Below, piece after piece: positions 25,402 through 34,583 of a stretch of 64,000 nt of DNA. A model generated the notes under the pieces. The model was given only the letters and a program-made list of their open reading frames with translations, was not told the origin of the DNA and searched no databases. The stretch's first letter is position 1; every line of letters starts with the position of its first letter. The stretch spans positions 3,658,001 through 3,722,000 of the forward strand of contig NZ_CP070961.1 of NCBI RefSeq assembly GCF_017086465.1. Reading direction: 5' to 3'. Origin of the DNA: Nocardioides sp. zg-1228. Lineage in GTDB: Bacteria > Actinomycetota > Actinomycetes > Propionibacteriales > Nocardioidaceae. A program made the position numbers and the translations under genes.

Positions 25402-27068
25402 TCGACCCGGAGATCGACCACCGGCGCATCGTGTCGGGTGACCGGAGCGCCCTCACCGGCGCCTCGGACACCCTCGCCGACGTGGGGCACGACCTCGACG
25501 ACGCCCGGGGCCGCATCCACGACGCGGCCGCCACGACCGACTGGAGCGGGCCGGGCGCCGTCGGCTTCCAGGCCCGCATCGTGCAGCTCGCCAACGGGGT
25601 GTCGGTCAACCGCTCCGCGCTCGCCCGGGCGCGCGGCGCCCTCGACGTCGCCGCGACGGCGTACGGCACCGCGGTGCAGCACGCCGACCACTACATCTCC
25701 TTCTGGCGCAACCGCCCCGGCGACCTCGTTCCCGTCGTCGAGCAGCTCCTCGCGATGGTGGTGCGCACCCGGCTCGTCGAGGTGGGCGCCACCTACGGCC
25801 AGCAGCTGACCGCGGTGGCGGCGGTGATCAAGGGGGAGGACGTCGACCTCGACAGCCTCGACGAGGAGACCCGCGAGTGGGTCGAGCAGGGGCTGGAGAA
25901 GAACAAGGAGTGGGCCGGGGAGAGCGGCAGCACCTTCGGTCCGCTCATCCCCAACACCCTCGCGACCGGCGACGATCGCGGGCTCATCCCGCAGGGGCTG
26001 GCCTACGACCCGCGCACCGGCACCTACGTGATGAGCTACTACACCCCCGACGGGAGGTCCACCCTGGCCCTGGTCGACTCCGTCACCGGTCAGGAGATCG
26101 GAGACGTCGACCTCGCTGGCGTCCACGACCCCTACGCCGACCCGCCCGCTCCCGGACCGTCGCACGCCGGCGGGGTCAGCGTGCACGGCGACCAGGTCAT
26201 CGTCGTCGACAAGGGCACGATCTACACCTACTCGATGTCGGACATCCGGGGCCGGAGCAACGGCGGCAGCGTCAACGCCACCAGCGTCCAGGAAGGCGTC
26301 TCCGGAGGGTCCTACTCCGCCGTCCACGACGGCAGGCTCTACCTCGGCGACTACGGGGCCGACAAGCTCCACGTCTACGAGATGGGCCCGTCCGGGTGGC
26401 AGCCGGTGCTGGACGCCAGCGGCAAGCCGGAGGTCCACGACACCCCCGACAAGTCCCAGGGGCTGGTCGTGCGCGACGGGGAGTTCGTCTTCAGCACCTC
26501 TCCCAACCGCTTCGACGACGGCTCCCTCGTCGTCCAGGACCGCGACTCGGGCGAGCGCAGCGACCCCTACCCGCTGCCCACCATGGCGGAGGGGGTCGTG
26601 GAGGTCGACGGCAACCTCGTCACGACCTTCGAGTCGACAGCCGCGAAGTACTCCGACGACGGCAGCGACTGGGGCTGGGTCCCCGGCGTGCCGGACGACG
26701 ACGACCTCTGGGCCAACCCCTACCTCGCGGTCACCCCGCTTGCCGCGCTCGGCCTGTCCGCGGACTTCGAGGTGCAGCCGGGCACGCTGCGCGAGGCCTC
26801 CCACGCCCTCGACAAGCCGAGCGGCCAGCTGTCCGCAGCGTCGTCGACGGTGCGCGGGGTGCGGGTCGAGGCGGCCGACCTCGGCGAGGTGCCCGGCGCG
26901 GCCGTCTTCGCCGCGGCCGTCACGACCCTGCTCGGCGCGGCGTCCGACAGCCTGCGCTCCGGGTCGAAGGCGGTCGCGCTCGCCTCCGACAACCTGATGG
27001 ACTCCGCGCGCGACTACCAGCGCACCGACGGGGTCGTCGGCGGTGCCTTCCGCGGCCTCACGCCCTGA
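25398..27068 (+). CDS. Chimeric protein: WXG-like helical domain, beta-propeller, and T7SS-target-like C-terminal domain
   Basis: A 556-residue protein starting at GTG 25398. Residues 1-120 look like a WXG100-type helical hairpin (DWSGPGAVGFQARIV at about 48, then a long helix). About 190-440 is a series of beta-propeller-like blades (LIPQGLAYDPRTGTYVMSYY, SHAGGVSVHGDQVIVVDKG, YSAVHDGRLYLGDYG). Residues 460-556 resemble the ESX-1 secretion-associated/DUF2580 helical family (FEVQPGTLREASHALD, then ADLGEVPGAAVF). No signal peptide is seen, so export by a T7SS-like route is possible. The domain combination is unusual and the function is unknown. Confidence 0.65.
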   Translation: MIDPEIDHRRIVSGDRSALTGASDTLADVGHDLDDARGRIHDAAATTDWSGPGAVGFQARIVQLANGVSVNRSALARARGALDVAATAYGTAVQHADHYISFWRNRPGDLVPVVEQLLAMVVRTRLVEVGATYGQQLTAVAAVIKGEDVDLDSLDEETREWVEQGLEKNKEWAGESGSTFGPLIPNTLATGDDRGLIPQGLAYDPRTGTYVMSYYTPDGRSTLALVDSVTGQEIGDVDLAGVHDPYADPPAPGPSHAGGVSVHGDQVIVVDKGTIYTYSMSDIRGRSNGGSVNATSVQEGVSGGSYSAVHDGRLYLGDYGADKLHVYEMGPSGWQPVLDASGKPEVHDTPDKSQGLVVRDGEFVFSTSPNRFDDGSLVVQDRDSGERSDPYPLPTMAEGVVEVDGNLVTTFESTAAKYSDDGSDWGWVPGVPDDDDLWANPYLAVTPLAALGLSADFEVQPGTLREASHALDKPSGQLSAASSTVRGVRVEAADLGEVPGAAVFAAAVTTLLGAASDSLRSGSKAVALASDNLMDSARDYQRTDGVVGGAFRGLTP

Positions 27069-27081
27069 GACCCCCGGGGGG

Positions 27082-29664
27082 TCAGCTGAGCACGAGCCCG
27101 TCCTCACCCACGTCGACGGTGACCGAGCCGCCGTCGGTGACCTGGCCCGCGATCAGCATCCGGGCCAGCGGGTCGCCGATCGCCGACTGGATCAGCCGGC
27201 GCAGCGGTCGGGCGCCGTAGGCGGGGTCGTAGCCGGTCTCGGCGAGCCAGGCGCGCGCGGCGTCGGTGACCGAGATGCTGATCCGCCGCACCGCCAACCG
27301 CTTCTCCAGCAGCGCGAGCTGCAGGTCGACGATGTGCGCCAGGTCGTCCTTGGTGAGCGCGTCGAACATGACGACCTCGTCGAGGCGGTTGAGGAACTCG
27401 GGCTTGAAGTGCGCGCGCACGACGCCCATCACCGACTCCTTCTTCACCTCCGGCTCCATCAGCGGGTCCACGAGGAAGTGGGAGCCGAGGTTGGAGGTGA
27501 GGATCAGCAGGGTGTTGCGGAAGTCGACCGTGCGACCCTGGCCGTCGGTGAGCCGACCGTCGTCGAGCACCTGCAGGAGGATGTCGAACACCTCGGGGTG
27601 CGCCTTCTCGACCTCGTCGAGCAGCACCACGCTGTAGGGCCGGCGCCGCACCGCCTCGGTCAGCTGGCCGCCCTCGTCGTAGCCGACGTAGCCGGGAGGG
27701 GCGCCGACGAGCCGCGAGACCGAGTGCTTCTCGCTGTACTCGCTCATGTCGATGCGCACGATCGCCCGCTCGTCGTCGAACAGGAAGTCGGCCAGCGCCT
27801 TGGCCAGCTCGGTCTTGCCGGTGCCGGTCGGGCCGAGGAAGAGGAACGACCCGGTCGGCCGGTTGGGGTCGGCGATGCCGGCGCGCGAGCGGCGTACGGC
27901 GTCGCTGACCGCGGTGACCGCCTCGCGCTGGCCGATCAGGCGCTGGCCGATGACCGACTCCATCTCGAGGAGCTTGGCGGTCTCGCCCTGCAGCATCTTG
28001 CCGGTGGGGATGCCGGTCCAGGCCTCGACGACGTCGGCGATCTGCTCGGCACCGACCTCCTCGCCGACCAGCGGCTCGATGTCGGCGCCCTCGGCCCTCT
28101 CGACCTCGGCGATCTGCTTCTCGAGCTCGGGGATCTGGCCGTACTGGATCTCCGAGGCGCCGGCGAGGTCGCCCTCGCGCAGCTTCTTGTCCGCCTCGAT
28201 CTTGAGCGCGTCGAGCTGACGGCGCAGCTCACCCTCGCCCTGGAGCTGGTCGCGCTCGCGCTCCCAGCGGGCCTCGAGGCCGCGCAGCTCCTCCTCGCGG
28301 TCGGCGAGGTCCTTGCGCAGCACCTCGAGCCGCTCCGCGGAGGCCGGGTCGGTCTCCTTCTGCAGCGCGAACTGCTCCATCTTGAGCCGGTCGACCTGGC
28401 GGCGGAGCACGTCGATCTCCTCGGGGCTCGACTCGTGCTCCATGCGCAGCCGGGAGGCGGCCTCGTCGATGAGGTCGATCGCCTTGTCGGGCAGCTGGCG
28501 CCCGGGGATGTAGCGGTCGCTCAGGGTGGCCGCGGCGACCAGCGCGGCGTCGGTGATCCGGACGCCGTGGTGCGCCTCGTACTTCTCCTGGATGCCGCGC
28601 AGGATCTGGATGGTGTCCTCGACGCTCGGCTCGCCGACGAAGACCTGCTGGAAGCGCCGTTCCAGTGCGGGGTCCTTCTCGATCCGCTCGCGGTACTCGT
28701 CGAGCGTGGTCGCGCCGATCATGTGGAGCTCGCCGCGCGCCAGCATCGGCTTGAGCATGTTGCCGGCGTCCATCGCGGAGTCGCCGCCGGCGCCCGCGCC
28801 GACCACGGTGTGCAGCTCGTCGATGAAGGTGATGACCTGCCCGCCGGCGTCCTTGATCTCCTCGAGCACGGCCTTGAGCCGCTCCTCGAACTCGCCGCGG
28901 TACTTCGCGCCTGCGACCATCGCCGCGAGATCGAGGGCCAGCACCCGGCGACCCTTGAGGGAGTCGGGCACGTCACCGGCGACCACGCGCTGGGCGAGGC
29001 CCTCCACGACGGCGGTCTTGCCGACGCCGGGCTCACCGATCAGCACCGGGTTGTTCTTGGTGCGCCGCGAGAGCACCTGGACCACCCGGCGGATCTCGGC
29101 GTCACGGCCGATGACGGGGTCGAGGCGACCCTCCTCGGCGGCCTGGGTGAGGTCGACGGAGTACTTCTCGAGCGACTCGTACGACGCCTCGGCGCTCTCG
29201 CTGGTCACCCGCCGGTTGCCGCGCACGGCGGTGATCGCCTCGCGCAGCCCGGACTCCGTCAGGCCGGCGTCGGTGAGCACCTTCTGCGCGCTCGACTCGA
29301 CGGTCGCGGTGGCGACCAGCAGGTGGTCGGTGGCGACGTACTCGTCCTTCATCGAGCCGGCCAGGTCGAGGGCCGTGGCGAGCACCCGGGTCAGGGCGGC
29401 CGACGCGCTGGGCTGCTGCACGGTCGAGCCGGTGGCGCGGGGCAGCTGCTGCTGCGCGCGCTCGGCCTGGGCGAGCAGCGTGGCCGGGTCGACGCCCGCC
29501 TTCTGCACGAGGCTGCGGGTGGCGCCGTCCTCCTGCCGCAGCAGGGCGACGAGCAGGTGGATGGGCTCGGTGGTGGTGTTGCCGCCGGTGGTCGCGGCGA
29601 GCTGGGCGGCCTCGATGACCTCGCGGCTGCGGGTGGTGAACTTGTCGGCACCGAACTGGCTCAA
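27082..29664 (-). CDS. clpB: ATP-dependent disaggregase ClpB
   Basis: The Hsp100 disaggregase that works with DnaK. It has 860 residues: N-domain with two Clp-N repeats (1-145), AAA1 with Walker A GEPGVGKT (about 210), a coiled-coil middle domain (about 400-520), and AAA2 with [12 protein letters not shown] (about 610). The C-terminal end is normal for ClpB. ATG 29664 is used. An HspR/HAIR-type inverted repeat lies 66 bp upstream (29730-29750), so it should be induced with the dnaK operon. It converges with the propeller gene, 13 bp apart. Confidence 0.96.
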   Translation of the reverse strand: MSQFGADKFTTRSREVIEAAQLAATTGGNTTTEPIHLLVALLRQEDGATRSLVQKAGVDPATLLAQAERAQQQLPRATGSTVQQPSASAALTRVLATALDLAGSMKDEYVATDHLLVATATVESSAQKVLTDAGLTESGLREAITAVRGNRRVTSESAEASYESLEKYSVDLTQAAEEGRLDPVIGRDAEIRRVVQVLSRRTKNNPVLIGEPGVGKTAVVEGLAQRVVAGDVPDSLKGRRVLALDLAAMVAGAKYRGEFEERLKAVLEEIKDAGGQVITFIDELHTVVGAGAGGDSAMDAGNMLKPMLARGELHMIGATTLDEYRERIEKDPALERRFQQVFVGEPSVEDTIQILRGIQEKYEAHHGVRITDAALVAAATLSDRYIPGRQLPDKAIDLIDEAASRLRMEHESSPEEIDVLRRQVDRLKMEQFALQKETDPASAERLEVLRKDLADREEELRGLEARWERERDQLQGEGELRRQLDALKIEADKKLREGDLAGASEIQYGQIPELEKQIAEVERAEGADIEPLVGEEVGAEQIADVVEAWTGIPTGKMLQGETAKLLEMESVIGQRLIGQREAVTAVSDAVRRSRAGIADPNRPTGSFLFLGPTGTGKTELAKALADFLFDDERAIVRIDMSEYSEKHSVSRLVGAPPGYVGYDEGGQLTEAVRRRPYSVVLLDEVEKAHPEVFDILLQVLDDGRLTDGQGRTVDFRNTLLILTSNLGSHFLVDPLMEPEVKKESVMGVVRAHFKPEFLNRLDEVVMFDALTKDDLAHIVDLQLALLEKRLAVRRISISVTDAARAWLAETGYDPAYGARPLRRLIQSAIGDPLARMLIAGQVTDGGSVTVDVGEDGLVLS

Positions 29665-29729
29665 CTCTTCCTCCGTCTGCGTCGTCGTGTGGTGACCACT
29701 GTGGTCCCGTCAGTCCCAACGCGCCAGAA

Positions 29730-29750
29730 GTTGAGTCGATTCCCCTCAAC
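29730..29750 (-). promoter_or_regulatory. HAIR operator of clpB (HspR site)
   Basis: On the minus strand GTTGAGG-N7-ACTCAAC matches the HspR consensus CTTGAGT-N7-ACTCAAG in 11 of 14 positions. With its flanks the palindrome runs 29728-29752. The HspR gene is at 36324. Confidence 0.8.
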
Positions 29751-29814
29751 TTCAGTTTTTTGCCGCCCGCTGCCGCTCGGGCAGCGGTCCGGGCCGGGTT
29801 CGGGTCGCCGGGGC

Positions 29815-30315
29815 TCAGGCGAACGGGTCGGGCAGCGCGCCCGGCAGGCCGGCCAGCAGCTCGCGCGCCCGCGCGGCGTGCTTGTGCTCGACCAGCACCT
29901 CGTACTTCGTCGCCACCACCTGCGTCACCGAGGAGAAGTCGCGCCGCCCGCGCGTGAACGCGTAGCCGATGAGGGCCCAGATCAGGCCGAAGGTGGCACC
30001 GATGAACGCCGTGCTGAGCAGCACCTGCCACAGGTTGGCGGTCGTGAACAGGGCGAAGACCAGCCCGATGAAGACGCCGAACCACAGCCCGGACAGCATC
30101 CCGCCGACGGCGATCTTCGACCAGGTCAGCCTCCCGGTGACGCGCTCGATCCGCTTGAGGTCGGTGCCCACGATCATCAGCTGGTCGACCGGGAAGTCGG
30201 CGTCGGCGAGGAAGTCCACGCTCCTCTGCGCCTTGGCGTAGTCGTCGTAGACCGCCAGCGACTGCGGGAACTGCAGCTTGAGCGGGGACGCGGGGGTCGG
30301 GGCCTGGGTCGACAT
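29815..30315 (-). CDS. General stress protein (Gsp17M-like membrane protein)
   Basis: A 166-residue protein. A cytosolic N-terminal part reads SLAVYDDYAKAQRSVDFLADADFPVDQLMIVGTDLKRIERVTGRLTW in pieces and matches the general-stress (17M-like) family. Two hydrophobic segments follow (GGMLSGLWFGVFIGLVFALF, LLSTAFIGATFGLIWALIGY), then a soluble end. ATG 30315 is chosen; an upstream ATG adds 21 basic residues that do not look like the family. It stands alone, downstream of nothing on its strand within 90 bp. Confidence 0.82.
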   Translation of the reverse strand: MSTQAPTPASPLKLQFPQSLAVYDDYAKAQRSVDFLADADFPVDQLMIVGTDLKRIERVTGRLTWSKIAVGGMLSGLWFGVFIGLVFALFTTANLWQVLLSTAFIGATFGLIWALIGYAFTRGRRDFSSVTQVVATKYEVLVEHKHAARARELLAGLPGALPDPFA

Positions 30316-30407
30316 GCATCCACGATACGACCGCCTGCGGGCAGGCTGGCCAGAATCTTTACCGAGCGCCTGTTTCATTCCGCGAACAACCGGGCAAGGG
30401 TGGTGCT

Positions 30408-30509
30408 ATGGGCAAGCTGATCTTCGACAACCGAGCGGTCGGCGCGCTTTTCGTCTTCCTCCTCGTGGTCAACGCGTTCGCCATCCAGCACGGGTGGTAC
30501 GGCGCCTGA
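30408..30509 (+). CDS. Very small single-span membrane protein (33 residues)
   Basis: ATG 30408 opens a 33-codon frame ending in TGA. The peptide MGKLIFDNRAVGAL continues into a hydrophobic run (FVFLLVVNAFAI) and ends QHGWYGA. One membrane helix with a basic/aromatic border on each side is predicted. AAGGGTGGT lies about 3-11 bases upstream as a weak ribosome site. The upstream 60 bases are less GC-rich than the surroundings. It is not a shadow of a gene on the other strand. Function unknown. Confidence 0.5.
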   Translation: MGKLIFDNRAVGALFVFLLVVNAFAIQHGWYGA

Positions 30510-30552
30510 GGACCCTCCCGGTCCCTCACCACGCGCGTGCGACGATCCCCGG

Positions 30553-31350
30553 GTGGCGACACCCGGGTTGAGCTCCGACTGCTCGCGCTGCTTCGCACTG
30601 TGCTGCGTCCTGCTGCCCTACTCCGCCGACGCCGGCTTCGGCGCCGACAAGGCGGGCGGGCGCCCGTGTCTCAACCTGCTCGAGGACGACGGCTGCCGCA
30701 TCCACGCGACACTGCGCGAGGACGGCTGGCCGGGCTGCACGGTCTTCGAGTGCTTCGGCGCGGGCCAGCAGGTCTCGCAGGTGAGCTACGCAGGCGTGTC
30801 GTGGCGCGAGCCCGGCAATCCGCCGCACCGGCTGGCCGAGATGGGCGCGGTGCTGACGGTGATGCGCCAGCTGCACGAGATGCTCGCCCACCTCGTCGAG
30901 GTCGCCCGGCGCTCGCCCGACCCGGCCGCCGACGCGGTCCGCACCGAGATCGAGGACCTGACCGGCGCCGACCCGGAGACGATCCTGCTCGCCGACCTCG
31001 ACTCCCTCCACGACCGGGTCGGGCGGCTGCTGGCCGAGGCCAGTGCGCGCGTACGGCGACCGTGGCCCGCCGGGCGGGACCACACGCGCGCCGACCTGGC
31101 CGGGCAGCGGGTCACCGGCGACCACCGCGGCTCGACCTTCCGGGGCGCCCTGCTGATCGGGGCGGACCTCCGCGGCGCCGACCTGCGCGACGCCGACCTC
31201 CTCGGCGCCGACCTGCGCGACGCCGACGTGCGGGGCTGCGACCTCTCGAGCGCCCTGTTCCTCACCCAGCCCCAGGTCAACGCGGCGCTCGGCGACGTCG
31301 CGACCACCCTTCCCGGCGGGCTGTCCCGTCCGGGCCAGTGGGGGGCGTGA
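30553..31350 (+). CDS. Pentapeptide-repeat protein with Cys-rich N-terminal domain
   Basis: A 265-residue protein starting at GTG 30553. The N-terminal 70 residues contain eight Cys (CSRCFALCCVLLPYSADAGF, then PCLNL, GCRIH, GCTVFECFGAGQ), a pattern seen in YkgJ-like Fe-S or zinc-binding proteins. The C-terminal part (about 185-230) is a short right-handed pentapeptide repeat (TFRGALLIGADLRGADLRDA and onward). I know actinobacterial proteins of this architecture but no function. The Cys could bind a cluster or zinc. Confidence 0.75.
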   Translation: MATPGLSSDCSRCFALCCVLLPYSADAGFGADKAGGRPCLNLLEDDGCRIHATLREDGWPGCTVFECFGAGQQVSQVSYAGVSWREPGNPPHRLAEMGAVLTVMRQLHEMLAHLVEVARRSPDPAADAVRTEIEDLTGADPETILLADLDSLHDRVGRLLAEASARVRRPWPAGRDHTRADLAGQRVTGDHRGSTFRGALLIGADLRGADLRDADLLGADLRDADVRGCDLSSALFLTQPQVNAALGDVATTLPGGLSRPGQWGA

Positions 31351-31356
31351 GGCGCC

Positions 31357-31779
31357 TCAGGCGGTCAGCAGGCCGACGCCCAGGCTCGTCAGGCTGACCG
31401 CGAGGAGCGCCGCACCGGCGAGCACCAGCACGACCAGGCCGTTGGGTCGCGTGCGGCCGGGGCCCATCGAGGAGAAGAAGAAGCCGGCGGGCATCAGCAG
31501 CGCGGACACGGCCACGCCGGAGCGCGAGAGCCAGTCGAGCGCCCCGGCCTGGGCCGTCGAGTCCGCGAGCACCTGGCACACCAGGGCGAGGACGAGCAGC
31601 ACCCCGGCGTGCGCGTGGCCGGCGCGGGCGAACCTCTCCTGGAACGGCGTCACCTCGACCGCGCCGCGCGCGAGCCTCAGCAGGTAGAGCCCGCCGGTCT
31701 CGACCGTCACCAGCGAGAGCAGCAGGATCCCGGCGAGGATCCGGGACTCGTCGGACAGGACGTAGGACGCAGGCTCCAT
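31357..31779 (-). CDS. Four-span membrane protein of unknown function
   Basis: A 140-residue protein starting at ATG 31779 with about four predicted membrane helices (AGILLLSLVTVETGGLYLL, AHAGVLLVLALVCQVLAD, GVAVSALLMPAGFFFSS, VLVLAGAALLAVSLTSLGVG). The RFARAGHAHAGVL segment is a recurring motif in actinobacterial membrane proteins of unknown role. It is divergent from the MerR regulator at 31857, with two operator-like sites between, so it is probably that regulator's target. Confidence 0.75.
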   Translation of the reverse strand: MEPASYVLSDESRILAGILLLSLVTVETGGLYLLRLARGAVEVTPFQERFARAGHAHAGVLLVLALVCQVLADSTAQAGALDWLSRSGVAVSALLMPAGFFFSSMGPGRTRPNGLVVLVLAGAALLAVSLTSLGVGLLTA

Positions 31780-31789
31780 GGTGACCCCT

Positions 31790-31832
31790 TTGGATAGTCG
31801 ACTCTCCAATAATTGGACAGTATGGTCTCCAA
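31790..31832 (+). promoter_or_regulatory. Two tandem TTGGA-N10-TCCAA operators between divergent genes
   Basis: Two 20-bp inverted repeats of the form TTGGA-N10-TCCAA occur at 31790-31809 and 31813-31832, 23 bp apart (about two helical turns). The first also has an inner AGTCGACT core. They fill the gap between the four-span protein gene and the MerR gene and are likely the MerR binding sites. Confidence 0.65.
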
Positions 31833-31856
31833 AGCAACCCCTGAGGAGGACGTTCC

Positions 31857-32486
31857 ATGTGGATGGCCGAGCTGGCCGAGCGCAGCGGCGTGCCCGTGCC
31901 GACCGTGAAGTTCTACCTGCGCGAGCGGCTGCTCCCGCGGGGCGAGGCGCGCGGGGCGACCCGCGCGTCGTACGACATGGCGCACGTCAGGCGGCTGCGG
32001 CTGATCCGGGCGCTGGTCGATGTCGCCGGCTTCGGGCTCGACCGGGTGCGGCAGGTGCTGGCCGTGCTCGACGACTCCCGCACCACGCTGCACGAGGCCC
32101 TCGCCGCCGCCCACCAGCTGCTGTCCCCCGAGCCCGACATCCCGCCGTCGGAGGAGAGCCGCGCGGCGGTGGCGGCGCTCCTGGCCGCGCGAGACTCGCG
32201 CGCCGACGTCGACGGACGTCACGCGACGGCGCTCGCCGCGGCGCTCGACGCGATGGCGCGCGCCGGCCAGCCGCTGTCCGCCGACGGGCTCGCCCGCTAC
32301 GCCGCGGCGATGGCCGACGTCGCCCGCGCCGAGGTCGGCGGCGTGCTGGAGGACGACCGCGACGAGGCGGTGACCTACGCGCTGCTCGGCAGCATCCTGG
32401 CCGAGCCCGTCCTGCTCGGCCTGCGCCGGCTCGCCCACGAGGACGAGTCGCTGCGCCGCTTCACCGACCTCGCCCCACCCTCCTGA
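31857..32486 (+). CDS. MerR family transcriptional regulator
   Basis: A 209-residue regulator. The first 70 residues are a MerR HTH (MAELAERSGVPVPTVKFYLRERLLPRGE, then RLRLIRALVDVAGFGLDRVRQVLAVLD). The rest is a helical ligand/dimer region of unknown specificity. ATG 31857 has GAGGAGG 7 bases upstream. No Cys metal site is evident. Two operator-like repeats lie directly upstream, so it likely regulates itself and the divergent membrane protein. Confidence 0.88.
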   Translation: MWMAELAERSGVPVPTVKFYLRERLLPRGEARGATRASYDMAHVRRLRLIRALVDVAGFGLDRVRQVLAVLDDSRTTLHEALAAAHQLLSPEPDIPPSEESRAAVAALLAARDSRADVDGRHATALAAALDAMARAGQPLSADGLARYAAAMADVARAEVGGVLEDDRDEAVTYALLGSILAEPVLLGLRRLAHEDESLRRFTDLAPPS

Positions 32487-32531
32487 GCGGGGCGACGGAA
32501 TACCTCCCGGTCCGGACGGGCTGTGCCTGGC

Positions 32532-33377
32532 ATGACCGTTCCCCGTATCCAGCTCCACGACGGCACGTCCATCCCGCAGCTCGGCTTCGGCGTGTTCCAG
32601 ATCGACCCCGCCGAGACGGCGGAGGCGGTGTCGCGCGCCCTCGAGGTGGGCTACCGCCACATCGACACCGCCGAGATGTACGGCAACGAGAAGGAGGTGG
32701 GTGAGGCGCTGCGCTCGTCCGGCGTGCCGCGCGAGGAGGTCTTCGTGACCTCCAAGCTCAACAACGGCTTCCACGAGCCCGCGGAGGCCGAGCGCGCGTT
32801 CGACAAGACGCTCGCCGACCTCGGCCTCGACCGCATCGACCTGTTCCTCATCCACTGGCCGCTGCCCACGCGCTACGACGGGGACTTCGTCTCGACCTGG
32901 CGCACGATGGCGTCCTTCGTCGAGGACGGGCGGGCCGCGTCCGTGGGCGTGTCCAACTTCCAGCCCGCCCACCTGCAGCGCATCGTCGACGAGACCGGCG
33001 TGGTGCCGGTCGTCAACCAGGTCGAGGTGCATCCCTACTTCACCAACGACGCGGTCCGCGCCGCCAACGCCTCCCACGGCGTCGCCACCGAGGCGTGGTC
33101 GCCGATCGCGCAGGGCGCGGTGCTCGACGACGCGGTGATCACCGAGATCGCGGAGGCGAAGGGCCGGTCGGCCGCCCAGGTCACCCTGCGCTGGCACGTC
33201 GAGCGCGGCGACATCGTCTTCCCCAAGTCGGTCAACCCCGAGCGGATGAGGGAGAACTTCGAGATCTTCGACTTCTCGCTCACCGACGACGAGGTGGCCC
33301 GGATCTCCGGGCTCGACCGCGGGGAGCCCGGGCGCACCGGCCCCAACCCCGACACGTTCGACTACATCCCCGGCTGA
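32532..33377 (+). CDS. Aldo/keto reductase (2,5-diketogluconate reductase-like)
   Basis: A 281-residue NADPH-dependent aldo/keto reductase. The catalytic Tyr is in DTAEMYGNE (about 50), Lys in VTSKLNN, and His in DLFLIHWPLP (about 107), with Asp before (HIDTAE). The cofactor-binding end reads VFPKSVNPERMRENFEIFDF. ATG 32532 is preferred over a GTG 9 bases upstream. It resembles the 2,5-diketo-D-gluconate reductase group; the real substrate cannot be read. Confidence 0.88.
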   Translation: MTVPRIQLHDGTSIPQLGFGVFQIDPAETAEAVSRALEVGYRHIDTAEMYGNEKEVGEALRSSGVPREEVFVTSKLNNGFHEPAEAERAFDKTLADLGLDRIDLFLIHWPLPTRYDGDFVSTWRTMASFVEDGRAASVGVSNFQPAHLQRIVDETGVVPVVNQVEVHPYFTNDAVRAANASHGVATEAWSPIAQGAVLDDAVITEIAEAKGRSAAQVTLRWHVERGDIVFPKSVNPERMRENFEIFDFSLTDDEVARISGLDRGEPGRTGPNPDTFDYIPG

Positions 33378-33402
33378 GCGAGCCGCTCCCGGACGCCATG
33401 AC

Positions 33403-33465
33403 GGCAGTTCGCCCATCGGGTCGCCGCGCTGAGCGCGGCCTCCCAGATGGCGGTCGCGAACTGCC
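33403..33465 (+). terminator. Nested hairpin between the aldo/keto reductase and acyltransferase genes
   Basis: The outer stem pairs GGCAGTTCGC (33403-33412) with GCGAACTGCC (33456-33465). A second stem pairs 33413-33417 with 33446-33450, and an inner perfect stem CCGCGC-TGA-GCGCGG lies at 33424-33438. It lies 25 bp after the reductase stop and just before the acyltransferase start; likely a terminator. Confidence 0.5.
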
Positions 33466-33468
33466 TTC

Positions 33469-34302
33469 GTGGTGGCGGCAGGACCGGTGCGCGTACTCAT
33501 GCGCGCCACCCTGCGGCTGCTCGACACTCGGCGCATGGACCCCAGCACCTGGCAGCGCCCGGGCCTTCGCGCCGCCCTCCTCTACGCCGTCGCCGCCGGC
33601 CTCCTCGGCGCCATCGTGTCCGTGGTCAGCCGACTCGAGCTCACCCGGCGCGCCCTCCCCGACACCCGGCTCCCCGACGGGCCGCTCATCGTCGTCGCCA
33701 ACCACACCAGCTTCGCCGACGGGATCCTGCTGGCCCTCGTCGGACGCCGCCACGGCCGCTCACTGCGGCTGATGGCGACCGGCGGGGTCTTCCGTTCCGG
33801 TCTCGTGGGGCCGTTCGTGCGCCGCCTGGGGTTCATCCCGGTGCTGCGCGGGACCGACGCGGCGGCCGGCTCGCTCGACGCCGCGGCGCTGGCGCTCGCC
33901 GCCGGCGAGGCAGTGGGCCTGTTCCCCGAGGGTCGGATCAGCCGCGACCCGCAGCACTGGCCCGAGCGGTCCAAGACCGGTGCCGTCAGGCTCGCGCTCC
34001 GCACCGGGGCGCCGATCGTGCCGGTCGCGCTCGTCGGCGCCCACCAGGTCGTCGGCACGAGCGGGGTGGTGCGGCGGCTGCTGCGCAACACGGTGCTGCG
34101 CCCGCGCGTGCGGGTGGCGGTCGGCGAGCCCATCGACGTACGCCGCCTCGCGGGCGTCGCCGACGGCCCGATCGCCGACGAGGCGACGGTGCGGTGGCTC
34201 GCCGACGAGGTCATGGCCACGCTGGTGGCCCAGGTCGCGGAGCTGCGCGGCGAGCCGGCGCCGCACCCGACCGGCGTGCCGGCCGAGGCGCTCAGCGCCT
34301 GA
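33469..34302 (+). CDS. 1-acylglycerol-3-phosphate O-acyltransferase-like (PlsC family)
   Basis: A PlsC-type acyltransferase of up to 277 residues. One membrane segment (AALLYAVAAGLLGAIVSVV) precedes the HX4D motif in VVANHTSFADG (about 85), the GGVFRSGLVG block, and the FPEGRISRD motif (about 148), followed by TGAPIVPVALVGAHQV. The start is uncertain: GTG 33469, or ATG at 33499 or 33535, all in frame. It likely acts at the inner membrane on lysophosphatidic acid or a related lysolipid. Confidence 0.82.
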   Translation: MVAAGPVRVLMRATLRLLDTRRMDPSTWQRPGLRAALLYAVAAGLLGAIVSVVSRLELTRRALPDTRLPDGPLIVVANHTSFADGILLALVGRRHGRSLRLMATGGVFRSGLVGPFVRRLGFIPVLRGTDAAAGSLDAAALALAAGEAVGLFPEGRISRDPQHWPERSKTGAVRLALRTGAPIVPVALVGAHQVVGTSGVVRRLLRNTVLRPRVRVAVGEPIDVRRLAGVADGPIADEATVRWLADEVMATLVAQVAELRGEPAPHPTGVPAEALSA

Positions 34303-34313
34303 GCGCAGCGGGC

Positions 34314-34583
34314 TCAGGAGTAGCGGTGGCTCTTCTGCGGGTGGCCCTGCTCGCGGGTGCAGGTGCGCCCGCTCATGTTGCGGTGGCCGCACAGCTCCTC
34401 GGTCGCCGGCTGGTCGGCCCCGACCTCCGGCTGCGCTGCCGACCTGGCCGGCGTCCTCGCAGCCGCAGCAGGCGGCGCGACGGGCGCCGCAGCCCTCGGG
34501 CGCGCCGGCGCGGAGCTCGAGCGCTTCTGCGCCTCGGCGTACTTCGCCTCGCGCATCGCACGCAGGTTGTCCATCTTGCTCAT
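34314..34583 (-). CDS. Small Cys/His protein downstream of the retron reverse transcriptase, unknown function
   Basis: An 89-residue protein: a basic N-terminus (MSKMDNLRAMREAKYAEAQK), an Ala/Pro-rich linker (about 25-55), and a C-terminal cluster with CGHRNMSGRTCTREQGH ending in KSHRYS, which may bind zinc. The start ATG is the fourth ATG of an 11-base tandem repeat. It lies 104 bp after the RT stop on the same strand, so it could belong to the retron unit, but similar small proteins exist alone in actinobacteria as far as I know. No function is assigned. Confidence 0.62.
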   Translation of the reverse strand: MSKMDNLRAMREAKYAEAQKRSSSAPARPRAAAPVAPPAAAARTPARSAAQPEVGADQPATEELCGHRNMSGRTCTREQGHPQKSHRYS

